A DNA stretch of 64,000 bases from Plectrocnemia conspersa (lineage: Eukaryota > Arthropoda > Insecta > Trichoptera > Polycentropodidae), in contig VTFK01000154.1 of assembly GCA_009617715.1 (NCBI GenBank), positions 186,001 to 250,000 of the forward strand. The letters run 5' to 3'. Position 1 is the stretch's first letter. The number at the start of each line of letters is the position of its first letter. Position numbers and translations under genes: made by a program. The notes beneath the pieces are model-generated. The model saw nothing but the letters and a program-made list of their open reading frames with translations. It was not told where the DNA came from and searched no databases. Below, one piece after another: positions 36,878 through 48,870 of the stretch.

Positions 36878-36961
36878 ATGGATCAAAAGAAAGAAGATGT
36901 ATTGGTTGCGAAATATACGCCTATGGACGAGGATGACACCAGAATAAGAAGTAATAGTTAA
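36878..36961 (+). other. 27-codon open frame related to one at 8381
   Basis: The frame starts with an ATG preceded by AAGAA and ends in TAA. Residues 6-17 read EDVLVAKYTPMD, shared with the frame at 8381 apart from one residue. Lysines precede the block (KK) and an acidic run follows (EDD). This copy lacks the 79 bp present in the other, and similarity resumes at GACACCAGAA (36935 on). A possible acceptor AG lies at about 36870. I do not recognise the protein. Confidence 0.4.
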
Positions 36962-37599
36962 TATTTTTAAATTAAATTTATATTATCTCATACTAATTGC
37001 AGCAAATAATAAAATTACACTATAAAAAAATCTATGAATTACATCTATATAATCACTATAATAAAAAACAATCATTTTTTTAAAAATACATACTAAATCA
37101 ATTTTCACAGTGATTTTTTTTATAAATTTATTAACACAAAAATACGTAATTTTTACATAATTATTAATGTTAAATACGTAAAATAAATTGTTAAAATATT
37201 AAGAACTGTGCTTTAAAAAAACAGTTTTACCAGAAAACTATTTAAATCTTATTTTATACATTTGAGAAATATTCTAAAAATATTTTTGCTGCATTTTATT
37301 TTTTGCATTTTTAAATATTTTTCCTTTTTATAACGGTATTGTTTATTATTTACTGATAACTGAATAAATCTTGCAAGCAAGATTAGATATTGACTGGGCT
37401 ATTTTTAAGACATACTCAAAGCACAATACTGCTGCGATGTCTGGTAATCTAAACCGATTCATGCGGGCTGTAAATAAATATATCGTATCCTTCCTGAGAC
37501 AATTATATGACTAGTTAAAAATATTTTCAATTAAAAAAGTTTTGCTGATTTTATATATACTTGTATAAATCGTGTTGCATAGTTTAATTAAAGGATGAA
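36962..37599. other. AT-rich spacer
   Basis: Nothing recognised apart from a short balanced patch at 37375-37480. Confidence 0.45.
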
Positions 37600-38230
37600 G
37601 ACTTTTAGGTGTGAGTTTAAAATTTTGTTATTAAATCGAATTTCCTCCAAAACTCCCCGCCTTCCTTACATAATTGGATCCGCCCAGTCAATTTAGAAAT
37701 CTCGCGTAAGGGTTGCTCATCTACAGCGTCACGTGACACGCACGTCTATAAATAACCACCACGGGGGGTATCAAACTGCTCGGGAAGCACAGGGCCGGGA
37801 CATCCAGGAGTTTTCCGCGCCCTTGCCACCCTTGGACCGCCGGACACAAATCACCACCAAACATTCCTCCAGTTATCTCATCCCTCTGGTACAATTCACC
37901 GTTGCGCCTATTGCTACCCCCACAACCCTCGCAGAGGTCCCGGCGTATGTGAACGCGCCATCCGCCCCCGAAGCCGGCCAGATTTATGGTCGAACCTAAG
38001 CGAACATTATCAACGCTTTTTAATTTAACCATTTTATATGTGTTTATTCCTGCGCTTAATCCCGCTTGGTATTTTTAAACCGAAACGCCGCTTCGCTGTT
38101 TTTTTTCTGTTCTTGTTTCGTTTTGTTTTTTTTTGTTAGCTCCGAGCCGAGCTTCAGAGGCTAAAAGCTCTCGCCGAGTGGAAGTGTTCTGAGAAAATTA
38201 ACAATGGGCGTTTCGTTCCTCAGCGTTTGG
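37600..38230. other. GC-richer island with E-box/TATA arrangement
   Basis: Strong island. Mirror frames of 103 (minus) and 88 (plus) codons overlap and are not credible genes. A palindromic GTCACGTGAC (37728-37737) lies just upstream of TATAAATA (37747-37754), a spacing that would suit a core promoter firing rightward. No convincing reading frame follows. Confidence 0.35.
37728..37754 (+). promoter_or_regulatory. candidate E-box plus TATA element
   Basis: CACGTG (37730-37735) is a bHLH-type E-box; TATAAATA begins 12 bp further on. A start site would be expected near 37777. No clear initiator or downstream exon supports it, so this is only a candidate. Confidence 0.25.
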
Positions 38231-39206
38231 ATTCGCGGTGTGTTAAGTGATGAGTTTTGACATTTTTTTATTTGGCTATATTTTTTTTAAAGTGTGACAG
38301 GTTCCCTCGTGTGTAAAGCGAAGAGAGTCTATTGTTAAAGAGCGCCATTGGAAGCGTTCAGCGCCATGAAGCACCTGCAAATAAGGCGCAATTTTTATAA
38401 AAGTATAAATAAAGTTCATTGTATGAGGTCATAAAAGTTCTCAGAATTTCTTTTCATTGTGAAGTGGAGTAGTCCATTTTAAAGATATTAAGATTTTAAT
38501 ATTAATTATTGTTTCTTAATTCACAGGTAATATATTTGATTCTCATACATGTTATACTTTTAAATTTTAATAATAACTATTTTTCTTAAGGTTTGTTCCC
38601 AATTAATTCATCGTTTTTATTACTTAACCATAGAAAATGATTTTATGTTCATATATGTGTTTTATATTCTTGAATCTGAGAAGCATTTATCTCTTAATTA
38701 AATCTGACATTGTGACATATTTATTGTCATTATAAAGACAAGGCAAATTATAAATGATCAAAATACTGAATCAATGAGATTCTATAATACTCGCTCTTCT
38801 TCCAAGATCGTTGATTCAATCATTTTTAAACGTGCTTAATGCCTTTACAACGATTTTAAATCCAGAAATTATTAAAATCCCTCAGCAGCATAATAGAGCC
38901 GCTGACATCGCCCATTAATTTGTGCAGATTTCTAATAGCGTCTTCGTCATGCATTGTTATAGCAATATAATTGAATTAATATACTTGCACTGCTAATTTT
39001 TAAAACTATTGGTTGTAAGGTTACATTATAATTCTTAATTATTTTTGTAAAAAACCGGTTCGAACATACATTTACATCTAATATCTTATTCATGACAGCA
39101 CATAATATTAATATCAAATGTTCAATTAATGTCGGCCTATATTACTAATATTTAATAACGTTGGTTCATTATAATAATGCAGTAAATAATTTGTGCCATT
39201 ATATTG
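38231..39206. other. AT-rich spacer
   Basis: Nothing recognised. Confidence 0.45.
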
Positions 39207-39255
39207 TACTAGCTGTCGGTCCCTTACTATCGCGAGGTACCGCAGCTAGTAATAA
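39207..39255. repeat. inverted TACTAGCTG ends, insect-repeat-like
   Basis: TACTAGCTG and its inverse CAGCTAGTA bound about 30 bp containing CGCGAGGTACC. 'ACTAGCTG...CGCG' sequences are a frequent signature of dispersed repeats in insect genomes. This looks like a decayed end of such a repeat, but the family cannot be named. Confidence 0.35.
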
Positions 39256-40219
39256 TCAATAGCTAAACTAACTCGATTTGCGTCTTAATGAGCAAAACTA
39301 GTTAGTACGTTATGCATCATAACTTATTCCAATACTTTGTTGGAAAGGGTGGAAACCACACCCAGTACATAGCAATTTACTAATGATAAAAAAATATGTT
39401 ACCTTTCCTTTCCTAATGAATTATTTGTTATAGTATTACGAGCTTTTTTTGCTTTTATAAAATGTGAGAAATTTTGAGCACATTAATATTAAAAATTCCA
39501 AAAATTTTTGCAAAAACTCTCACTTTATTCTTCGCTAAAATTATGATTTTTTAAGATGTATTTTATTATAACAATTATTTTTGATGTATTTCATATATAT
39601 TTATGTAATTTAATATTTATTGTAAAGCAATATTACCATTTTAAATATATTATTTGAATTAATATTTCTTCCTAATTAAGAAAATGCATTTCTAATATTA
39701 ATTAAAAAATACTGAAACACTGCTATTAAAATCTTTTATATTAGGAAAAATATGGAAATATTTATAATTATGGCAAACTATGGAAGAGTTCTTTTGCTAT
39801 TATTTTTTTTTTACTTTCCTGTTATCTAGGACCAATTTTTAATATACTTTTTGCATCATGTTAGTTACGTTTTTTTGTTCAAAATATGTAAAATAAATGT
39901 CTTGTCTTAACATTCATTTAAAAAAACTTAGCTAACCTGAACCTATATAAATTAAAAAAAATAGCCACATAGTAGCAAAATATTACGTGTTTAAAAAAAT
40001 TATTATTAAAATTCTTGATCGAAATCATCTTAATAAGACATATTCATAAGCTTTTAAAACATACATTCATCGTGTTGTATGAAATTTTCGTCAGTCGGAT
40101 GTTCAAGTATATGTCATCACTGTTATTTTTTAAACATGTATCACATTACACTGCAAACTGTTGTGTCGGTATAAAATGAAAAAGCAATTTTATCAAAAAT
40201 TTCATAAAAAAAAACAGCA
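39256..40219. other. AT-rich spacer
   Basis: 39260-39390 may belong to the same decayed repeat as the adjacent inverted ends. The rest shows nothing. Confidence 0.4.
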
Positions 40220-40470
40220 CCGATCCTCGCGCAATCTGTCTCTTTTTACAGACACATTTGGAAATTGCCAGCGCCGAGGACACAGTCGTGATACACAACC
40301 GATAAAAACGTTTTCGCGGTTATAAATGACGTCGGGGACGCAGAATTAACATTATGATGAATATTTATGGTCGTATATATTTATCGCGTTAAGCCAGCCC
40401 GAAAAGTGATATCGTGCATCGAAAATTTTGCTCTTTGCCAAAAACTCCAACGGCATTGGAAACAATTAAG
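40220..40470. other. GC-richer island
   Basis: Short island with several CpGs between AT-rich flanks. Possible regulatory module. Confidence 0.3.
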
Positions 40471-42089
40471 GTGGAAAACTTGGACCACTAAAATAAATAA
40501 ATCGTTTCTATCCATAGTGGTTACAATTTAGTCATGTAATTTAATAGTTTATAAAATATTGATAGAATATTATCATTAAAGAGCGTGCAAATTATTTAAT
40601 TTGCAAGCTTTTCACAATTCATGCGGAAATGCCAAGCAAATCAAATTAATTTCGTCTGAGAGTGAAGCAATATGAGATATCACTAATAGCTGTGATTGTA
40701 GAAGTTTGAATCTCTGTATTTATTATCTTTCAAATACAGAAAAATATTTTTTTAATAGTAAAAGATAAAGAATAAAGTTTGAAACAAATTTGATACAAAT
40801 AAATATCATATAAAGTAGTAAACGTTTTATTATGTTAAAAATATAATTTAATACATTATTTCGACACTATTTTTTAATCAGAAATCGGTATGAAACTGCA
40901 AAAAAAATTTGAAAAAATAATAATTTGTATGCAATTTCTTTGTTTGATTTTGTAATCATGCATTTATAAATTTAAAAATATGTTAGACTAGATTACTGAA
41001 TAAATAGAAAAACGTTACAATGTGTTTGAACTATTACAATAGTTATCGTTAAGGTTAAGTATAAAAACAATAGCTGCCTATCTAAAAATCCTCAGTAGTA
41101 GGAAAATACGTTATATGTATATGCATTTTTAGTAAAATATTTAATCAGAATCGACAAAACATTAACCTTAATCCAATTATTTATTTACTTAGTATGAAAA
41201 AATATAAAAAAGTTATTAAGCAAATTTCCCAATTGACAGTTGTATCATTAAGAGACAATAATATAATTTCAGCAATAGTTTATAGTTGTTTTTCATTAGA
41301 AAATTATCATCAAAACCAGGTAAAAATACTTTTTAAATTACCTATATTCATGTAGTGAAATTTAAGAAAAAAACATTTTTTTTAGTTTTGTAGATTATTT
41401 TTTTAAACCGACGTTCCTTTTTTATTTCATGTTCAAAAGTTGCTAGTTTTTTATGTTTATGAACACCATATTGGCCAGTCTTTTGGAATTTTTCACACGT
41501 AACATTTTCTTTAAAAATAATTTAATTATTATTGGTATTGGCCAGACAATCCATTTTTTTAAAATTTTTTTTAGTGAAAAATCCGGCTCTTAATATTTTT
41601 GGTTTCGTAATCCATTTTTGGTTTAAATTAACAAGTGATTGATTTTTCGCATACAGTAATGTTACAGTAAAAAACAGAACTATTGTCGATAAAAAAGTTC
41701 ACAATAGGCAAATATAAACAACACAGACAGAATGATAAGGCCAGAGTGATCTATCTTGTCTGATTGAAGATTTTTAGTGAAAATTATTGAACATAAATCG
41801 GAAAACTGTTGATGCTAAGTGGTACGTAAATGGTCTCAAAAACCTAACAGAGAAACAGAAAAATGAAGTAGCTGATCTTCTGAAAGAAATGAAATTACTA
41901 AATTTATTTTTTTTTTTAATATTCTTTGATAGTGGAAATTTGTATAGCTCATCTAAACAAATCTATGTAAGCAGACATACACATGCTTGAAGATAACAAA
42001 ACCAATTTATTTCGTATATTTTTGGGTTTATAATATATAAATTTATCTTATAATATTATTTTATATTTTTATCGTAGCTTAAGCTAAAT
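40471..42089. other. AT-rich spacer with one odd short frame
   Basis: The plus-strand frame 41787-41990 has a polar, lysine-rich first half (NLTEKQKNEVADLLKEM) that looks more protein-like than its neighbours and then dissolves into a T-run. No family recognised. The rest shows nothing. Confidence 0.35.
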
Positions 42090-42620
42090 CTAAGAAGCAG
42101 TTACGGTCAGACTCTAATACGTGTATCGAAAATGCTATTGCGATTATGTCTTGTTTATTTTTGCCTGTTTCGTGCCAGGAGGAGCCAGCCAACGACCATT
42201 ATTCAAGATTTGAGATGACAGTCTGCGCTGTCGACAGAATGCCTACGGATGACAAATGACCAGAGGGGGTCTGTTGCGGCCGTAATGTATTCGTCCATTG
42301 TTGCATCCGACATCCGAGGCAGACGCAAAAAGACAATGGTCGGTTGGTCGGAGGTTTTCACCTCGCGGACGCCACTTTCCACCGTAGAGGGCTCCGGAGA
42401 AAGAGTTGTTGCACTAAACGTGGCTCATTTGTCATGCGACTTGGCAAGCGAATGACATTACATTTATCCGTTTCCCGTTGCTTCGGAGAAAGGCTCGGGT
42501 GAAACTTTTATTCGCTGCACGACCGCTCCTCATAATATGCCCTAATGTCTTCATAAAAGAGCGAAAAGTACGAGCCTTCGATTTTCCGATATTACGAGCA
42601 TTATACGGCTAAAGTCTTCC
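42090..42620. other. GC-richer island
   Basis: Balanced composition with many CpGs. The 68-codon plus-strand frame 42249-42455 has no domain features. Possible regulatory module. Confidence 0.35.
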
Positions 42621-43179
42621 ATGCAACATGACATTGCGTCGTTAGTTTATGTTTTGGTTAATTTAATTAGCTTTTGATGTAAATCATCATCAATATTATT
42701 TGTTTGAATAAAAAAAATATATTTGAAACATCTATATATCTATTTCTTTTAAGATTACATTTTACACATAATTAAGAGTTCCAATTATATTAGTGTATAA
42801 TTTATTTTTATTTTGTTCTGTTCAGCAAAGGCAAAGTTTGTTTTATACTTAAATTAATACTTACAATTTAACTCAGTTTTCTTTATTGCATTAGAATCAT
42901 TACAACCTCTGATATTGAGTTTGGATGTTATCACCTCCAGCAATAGATTAAAAATATATCATAACTGACAATGCGTCTCCTTTCCTTGTGAATTTCATTA
43001 CATACTTAATTGTATTTCAAAAAAAAAACACTAGATGTTAAAAATTTAATAAGACGACGTTCTAATTATTTAAATTCTGTTTTTTTATAAATACAGATTA
43101 TTATTATTTAATCGTTAATCTAAATTTATAAATTTAGAGCATGTATTAAATGGCTATTTTATTTTTAGTCATGGCAAGA
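42621..43179. other. AT-rich spacer
   Basis: Nothing recognised. Confidence 0.5.
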
Positions 43180-43510
43180 ACCATATGTGCATGATATAGA
43201 GGTAAATAACATAACATAGCATACCATAATCGCAATACCATTTCCGATACAAGGATTGCACTGAATATTCTCGAGAGGGAGACAAAAGGCCAAGATAAAA
43301 TCTGCGGGTAGACGGCCGGCGGTAATGGCCATATCATAACCATTTCCTTTGCATAAGTACGGCGTAAGTGAGGGCAAGTACACGCGCCATCATCCAGTCT
43401 GCGGAACAGAAGATCACATTACAATTTTTCATAATTCTAGATAGGGAGTGCGACGGCCAAAGGTGCGCCACTAAACCCCGAAAGGGAAGCATGGGAATGA
43501 TTGCAAAATA
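43180..43510. other. GC-richer island
   Basis: Two overlapping minus-strand frames (43146-43343, 43165-43383) in different phases cover it, arguing for chance. Contains GGCCGGCGG near 43313. Possible regulatory module. Confidence 0.3.
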
Positions 43511-44559
43511 TTGTAAGTATTTCCACTAGACTTTTGGGTAAACAAACGCGTTATTGCTTTACATTATCCCAAAGTGTTTTTTTGACCCTTTTCTTTTTAT
43601 CAGTTGACTAAAGAATAGTTTTTAGGATTACATTTGACACTGAATTTAAAATCGATTATTAAAAAATGAATATGGTTAAAACTGAAACGCATTATTATAA
43701 TCATAGATTTATAGAATTATGCATATTAAAATTAGACATATCAATCTTAAATCTTACTGAATATCTTAAATATCACAGTAAAATTAAAAGTTTTTCCTCA
43801 TATTTGATTGCCTGTCTTCATTTATTTGTCTAATCAAATGTAAGATTTAATCAAGACAAAGAACTGATTAATAAGTATCTACAGCTGGTTTTACTTAATA
43901 ATAAGTATATGTAAATATATGCCAGTAGCATTTTCATTTATATAATTAAATAGCTGCTGCTCGCAAAAGCATAACTTTTTACAGATAGCCCCTTTTTGAT
44001 GGTAGCTTAAGAGCTATCATGATAATACAATAAATTTAACATAGCTTTATAAGTGGACTGATATGCAACATGTGTTTAGGCAGAATAATGTCGTTGGTGC
44101 TCTTGTTATGTATGTATATCTTTAGTAGTAGAAACATAGGTTTCTACTGTTTTAATTCAGATTTTAATTCAGATTTTAAATATTAGATGTCGTAAGATGC
44201 TAGATATTTTTCGTTAAATAAAACCTATTACTTAAAAATATTTGTATTATTTTACTTTATTTTCTATGTGATCGACTATTTATTTAAAGTTTTTTTTATA
44301 TAAGAAACAGTCATTAAACTAGTGAGGATATTTAAAATATTATTTATTAAAAGCATTATTTAAACAATTTGGTTTTATAACCAAACCTTAAAAAAAATAT
44401 TATTAAATTCCTAAGAGCCACCACAGGCTTTAGAAAAGTATAAAAAATTATAACTAGTTAAAATTTCTAAACATGTGTGTTACCACTAAACAGTGTATTG
44501 AATAAAACTATTGTTTACATATTAAATATTCCGTCGCTTGATAAATAGTACTTTTTAAT
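43511..44559. other. AT-rich spacer with minor repeats
   Basis: A 9-bp hairpin, AGTAGAAAC (44127-44135) with its complement at 44140-44148, is followed by a tandem duplication of TTTTAATTCAGA (about 44149-44177). No gene seen. Confidence 0.45.
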
Positions 44560-44850
44560 CTATTGCAATGATTGCTAAACAACTGCAATGGGGTTTTAAA
44601 GGTTTGATAACCTTAGGGGGTTTGACTTTGTAGCCAATGAGATGCTTAGTGGAATCTAGTTAGAGTTTTTATTGGCTTTTATTAAAATTGTGACAGACGA
44701 TAAATGGCGAAATATTTTCTCCGAGCGGTGGTGGAGAAGCTGGCGCAGGGATGATGTCCATGGGAGGTTCTTAAAGGTATACAGCGAAAGTTGATCCTTC
44801 TCTTCTATGGTGGTGCTCGTATGGCTAAGTTCCTCTTGGGATGATTTAGA
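44560..44850. other. mildly GC-richer patch
   Basis: No significant open frame. Possibly a weak island. Confidence 0.25.
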
Positions 44851-45289
44851 ATATTTATAGTACGAACAAAACTCGTGTTATTTATGTGATTTTCTGGTCG
44901 TAACAAAAAAATTTTGTGTGGTCCACCATTTACGCTATTGTCTTGTTTCCTTGTCAAGTTTCAAGCATCGTAACATTTTTTGTACAATACTTTTCATCAG
45001 TTTCTAATAAACAAGTATTTTTATTTATTATTACTTACTTAACTAGGACCAATTTATTTTAATCATGTTAGTCTGGTATTTTTTGTAATAAATACTCACT
45101 ATTAGATTTCACAAGAACAGCATCTGACACATCTTGATTGTAGACGTGGTTTTATTTATTATATAATTATCAGTTTATATTATACTAATATTTACATGTT
45201 ATTATTTTTAATAACTTCGTATGTACGATATCGGTTTGGCGTTTGAGCATTTTTGCTCGTCAACAATAATAATAATAAACAGGGGTATG
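44851..45289. other. AT-rich spacer
   Basis: Ends in a short AATAAT run near 45262-45278. Nothing else seen. Confidence 0.45.
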
Positions 45290-45690
45290 AGTAAGGTGGT
45301 CGATGTGTATGAATACATATATACATTTATCGGCGAAGACATAATAATGTAACTCTTATGAGCAGGCTTAAGACGGCGTGCCAAGAGTGTATGAAAGAGT
45401 CTCGTCCGCAATGCAGGTGGCTGGTGAGGCTGCCAGCTTTTGGCAAAGAGTCGGCTATGATATTTTTGAAAGAGCCAAAGTATCCTGGGCAGGCCCGCCT
45501 TTTGTATGCAATACCCGGTTGACATTTAATACCTATGGCCGGATATGTTCATAACAATTCTGGGTGGCCAGGTACTTGAGACGATTTACGGGCGTGCCCA
45601 GGTACCACGTAGGCCCCCGGACATTGTCTCGACTGTTTTCCCTGTCGGTTGGTGTCCGCAACCTTGTTCTATCGTGAAAACGATTGTAAC
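45290..45690. other. GC-richer island
   Basis: Balanced composition. The 105-codon minus-strand frame 45208-45525 and the plus-strand frame 45545-45727 show no domain features. Possible regulatory module. Confidence 0.3.
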
Positions 45691-45910
45691 TTGTATATTT
45701 TTAATGCATAATAGAAATGTTCATTAATTACAAAAATATTTTTATTTTGAATATGTATTAGTCATGTAATTCATATGACACTTCGTTGTTTATTTATACT
45801 ATTTTACTGCCAGTAATAATTTATGTGCCTATAAATAAATATTCTACTACAAATATGAACCAATAGTTCTAATAATTAAAAAATGGGTGAATATGTCATT
45901 TACGGGATTT

Positions 45911-45985
45911 TAGAAAGTGCTGAGATTTAAATCTCAAGTGGTTAGAACATTTAGTGTAAAAGCAACAACCACACAGTTACCGTCC
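45911..45985 (-). repeat. possible SINE-like copy D
   Basis: On the minus strand a GTGTGGTTGTTGCTTTTAC block resembles the A-box region of copy A. A GATTTAAATCTCA block, about 25 bp further, resembles the B-box of copy C. The match is short and diverged. Confidence 0.3.
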
Positions 45986-46049
45986 AATGTATTTACATAC
46001 ATTTATATGATACTAATAATTATTATTCATGCTATGTTATTTCAAATAA

Positions 46050-46580
46050 ATAGAAATGAACCTGAATTACCAAATTCATTTTGCTTGTTGCTCTGACGAA
46101 CAACATTTATTTAGAGGAAAGCGTCGTGAAAATTGTCAGCTGATTTACAATTGCGTCTCGGGAGCAGAGAAATATCATTTGAGACGGCGAAGAACTGTGT
46201 CGAACGATGCCGAGAGTCGCTTCCAGAATATAAAATACACAATTAGGCCACATTAGCAGTAGGGAAGTGTAAATTAGGGAAACCTTGAAGGACGTGGCGC
46301 GAATGCATTAGCGGAACACTGCGGTACGGAACACTAACGATCCCTTATAAGCCAAAGTTACAACCTACAATAATTTATTTATATTGGGCCCGTAATGAAT
46401 TATTTACCAAAAAGAGAAACTGTTGCTCGCCCCTGACGCCGCATAGCTTTCGCGCATAAATTGCGCTGTTTCGGTACAGAAAAAGAAACGGAGGTAAATC
46501 TGATGTCATGAGTCATTCCGATCGGATTTTTCGATTTTAGAGATAAAGCTGCGTCAGATATTGTTAGTCAAGCATGAAGA
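46050..46580. other. GC-richer island
   Basis: Balanced composition. The 66-codon frame 46056-46256 has no family features. Contains several CpGs and ATTA cores. Possible regulatory module. Confidence 0.3.
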
Positions 46581-47029
46581 TTTATCAGACCCTAAATTAT
46601 GAAGTAACACTTTAAGACACAAAACAAAACAAGGTTTGATGTATCGCTATAACATCTTATCGTTTTTTCTAATATTATTCTTATTTTATATGTTGTAGTG
46701 AATTATATATAAAATATAAATAAACATTTATATGTCATACAATAAAAAAATTAAGAACAATAAAACTAAACATAAACATAAACATAAGGTTAATTATGCA
46801 CATTATTATTTCATTTCTGTATTTATATTCGATAATTGTATTTTTTGTATAGTTTAAAATCAATATATAATACATATATTCAATAGTAAATATCATTCTT
46901 AATTTGTTTTAACTAATAATATTATTAGGTTAAATTTGATTTTAAATTCGTTAAATTATACACGTTGATCCTTTGGTTCGTTTCATATTAAACGAAAACT
47001 CACTTTTTGTTTTCATTATCTTCCAAGAG
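46581..47029. other. AT-rich spacer
   Basis: Includes a short CATAAA tandem run near 46768-46790. Nothing else seen. Confidence 0.45.
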
Positions 47030-47300
47030 AAAGACAGAGAAAGAGATGAACATTGCTATTTAAGAACCTGGCTGAATTCTCCAGATGGATATTTGCACAA
47101 ATGACGTGGTTCAAAAATACAGACCTTATTGTTTAAGATAAGATGGCTCGTATACGAAAAGCCTGTCTCATCCGAGTGCTGCTTGTAGACGCTGTAATTT
47201 GGCCAAAACTCGTCTCATTTATCTGGCGGTAAGATTGGGGGTAGACTGGGTAGATTGCGCAGGGGGTGAGCGAAAGTTAGGGTGAGGTTGCACAGATTTG
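47030..47300. other. GC-richer island
   Basis: Short island rich in GGGG and CpG near 47225-47290. No open frame of note. Possible regulatory module. Confidence 0.3.
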
Positions 47301-47765
47301 TTATTCATGATCATCACACTATGCTCGTTAATTCTACCATAAATGCTCAGGCGGATTTACGCTTAATTGAAAAAAATAATAATTAGCTAGATGTATATAT
47401 ACACATAAAAGATTTAATATAATTTCATAAAATAATATAAATCAAGTTAAATTCATAATGTTATATTATACGAGATAATTTATTCATGGTAAAATTTCCG
47501 ACACATAAAAGCCGCACTATCATAAAATCTATAAGTCTGTCTGGCTTTAAAAAACTTTAACGTTTAAATTCAATGGTAAGGAGAGAAATAAAAAAATGAT
47601 ACATATGCACACTTTTTTATTGTGTATTATTAAAATATTAAATTTATATTTATTTTAATAAAAGTCATTTATTAAGTAACATAATAATATGTAAGGTAGG
47701 AAGTAATCTAAAATTTAATGGCAAATACTTTTTTACGGATTATTGAACCTTTTATTTCAAGTATG
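47301..47765. other. AT-rich spacer
   Basis: Nothing recognised up to the foldback element. Confidence 0.45.
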
Positions 47766-47940
47766 CAGGAGTGAACGGCGAGATACATTTCCTTTCGCTC
47801 GCTCGTGTGTTAAGTGACGAGAGTGAGGGAGAGATAAGGACGTGCGTTACATACGTTCCGCACGCTCACTTCTTCTCACTCACTCTCGTTACTTAGCACG
47901 CCAGCGAGTGAAAGGAAATGTATCTAACCGTACGCGCCTG
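47766..47940. mobile_element. 175-bp foldback element (MITE-like)
   Basis: The left arm 47766-47846 and right arm 47859-47940 are inverted copies around a 12-nt centre. The inner part (GATACATTTCC to CGTGCG) is highly similar between arms. The outer 16 bp (CAGG...GGC/TTA) match at 10 of 16 positions. The arms are CpG- and GAGTGAG-rich, unlike the AT-rich flanks, so the element looks inserted. It has no coding capacity. Ends beginning CAGG would suit a hAT-type non-autonomous element, but no 8-bp target duplication is visible. Confidence 0.7.
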
Positions 47941-48201
47941 GTGTTAAAGTAGAGTAATCTACACAGATCTAACACTCCTTCATTCTTTTCCTTTCAAATA
48001 TTTTGTTTATAGTTTAAATAATCAACAATGCAATGTTCATTGAGTTTTCAATTTTATATTCCAGAAATATATATTTAATGTACAATGAAAATATTTTTCT
48101 TCTGCTGCTAATTCATATATACGATTGCAATTATGTACTTAAGATAATTGTCTAAATATTCACTATATTTTTATATTAAAAAAATCTAATAAGATTAAAA
48201 A
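47941..48201. other. AT-rich spacer
   Basis: Nothing recognised. Confidence 0.45.
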
Positions 48202-48263
48202 TATTCGTTAATAAACATTACCGAAATACAGTTTTGTATTTCGGTAATGTTTAATAACGAATA
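48202..48263. repeat. 29-bp near-perfect hairpin
   Basis: Arm 48202-48230 and arm 48235-48263 are complementary at 28 of 29 positions, with a 4-nt loop GTTT. The stem contains the non-simple core ACATTACCGAAATACA. Such a long, almost perfect stem is more typical of a recent foldback or cruciform than of an animal pre-miRNA. A young small-RNA locus remains possible. Confidence 0.75.
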
Positions 48264-48329
48264 AAAATAAGTATTAACGCAGTTTCGCATTGTTTACATT
48301 AACTTTTAAACTCAGTTTGATTAATTACT

Positions 48330-48870
48330 GATTTTGTGGCAATTTGAACCGACGCCAACCCATAAAACGTCGCACACGATCAGATAGAAAAATTGAATTG
48401 CCTCTAACAGAGCAAGAGCGAGAGGGCTAGTTCTTTAACATTTTCCACAGAGTCGGTTCGGTTGACCAGCAAACTGATCTTTTGATGTTGCCCCCTGTGT
48501 AAGTGTATTTCTCCTTTGAGGGTACCAACGGCCGATTACATTGCCGTAGTCCGATAAAGAGCCTCCTACACCCAGCCAGGGGATATAGGCCCCTACGACC
48601 GCGCTGCTTTGAGACCCCGACCCCTTACCCGCTGAAATTCATGGCCCGCCTGCATGCAATCTATTTATCTCAGGCGTCGGTAGGACACTTGAACACTGTA
48701 TTCAGTTTGGTCTTTGAGCAAATAATTGGCAATGGCCTCCCTCTTGTATTTCTATGTGTATCGTCTATTCAAAGCTTACACCACTTCACTATGCCGAGAC
48801 AAACCGGAACGCTAATGAATGCCTCTGTAATTACTGGGTTCGAATTAAATGAAATATGCAACGAGCGCTA
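48330..48870. other. GC-richer island with the longest open frame
   Basis: The plus-strand frame 48503-48871 is 122 codons, the longest here. It has no signal peptide, domain or repeat that I recognise and lies wholly inside a balanced-composition pocket. I treat it as a chance frame in a candidate regulatory island, though a small unknown exon cannot be excluded. Confidence 0.3.

Noticed and set aside
37721..38032. Mirror frames of 103 and 88 codons
   Set aside because: Composition-driven in a GC-rich island; glycine/proline-rich without domain pattern.
41450..41600. Possible Tc1-like transposase fragment on the minus strand
   Set aside because: A few basic and aromatic residues fit loosely, but no catalytic block or conserved motif could be placed.
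45208..45525. 105-codon minus-strand frame
   Set aside because: No domain, and it runs into AT-rich low-complexity sequence at its C-terminal end.
47766..47940. 8-bp target-site duplication for the foldback element
   Set aside because: The eight bases on each side differ, so no duplication is supported.
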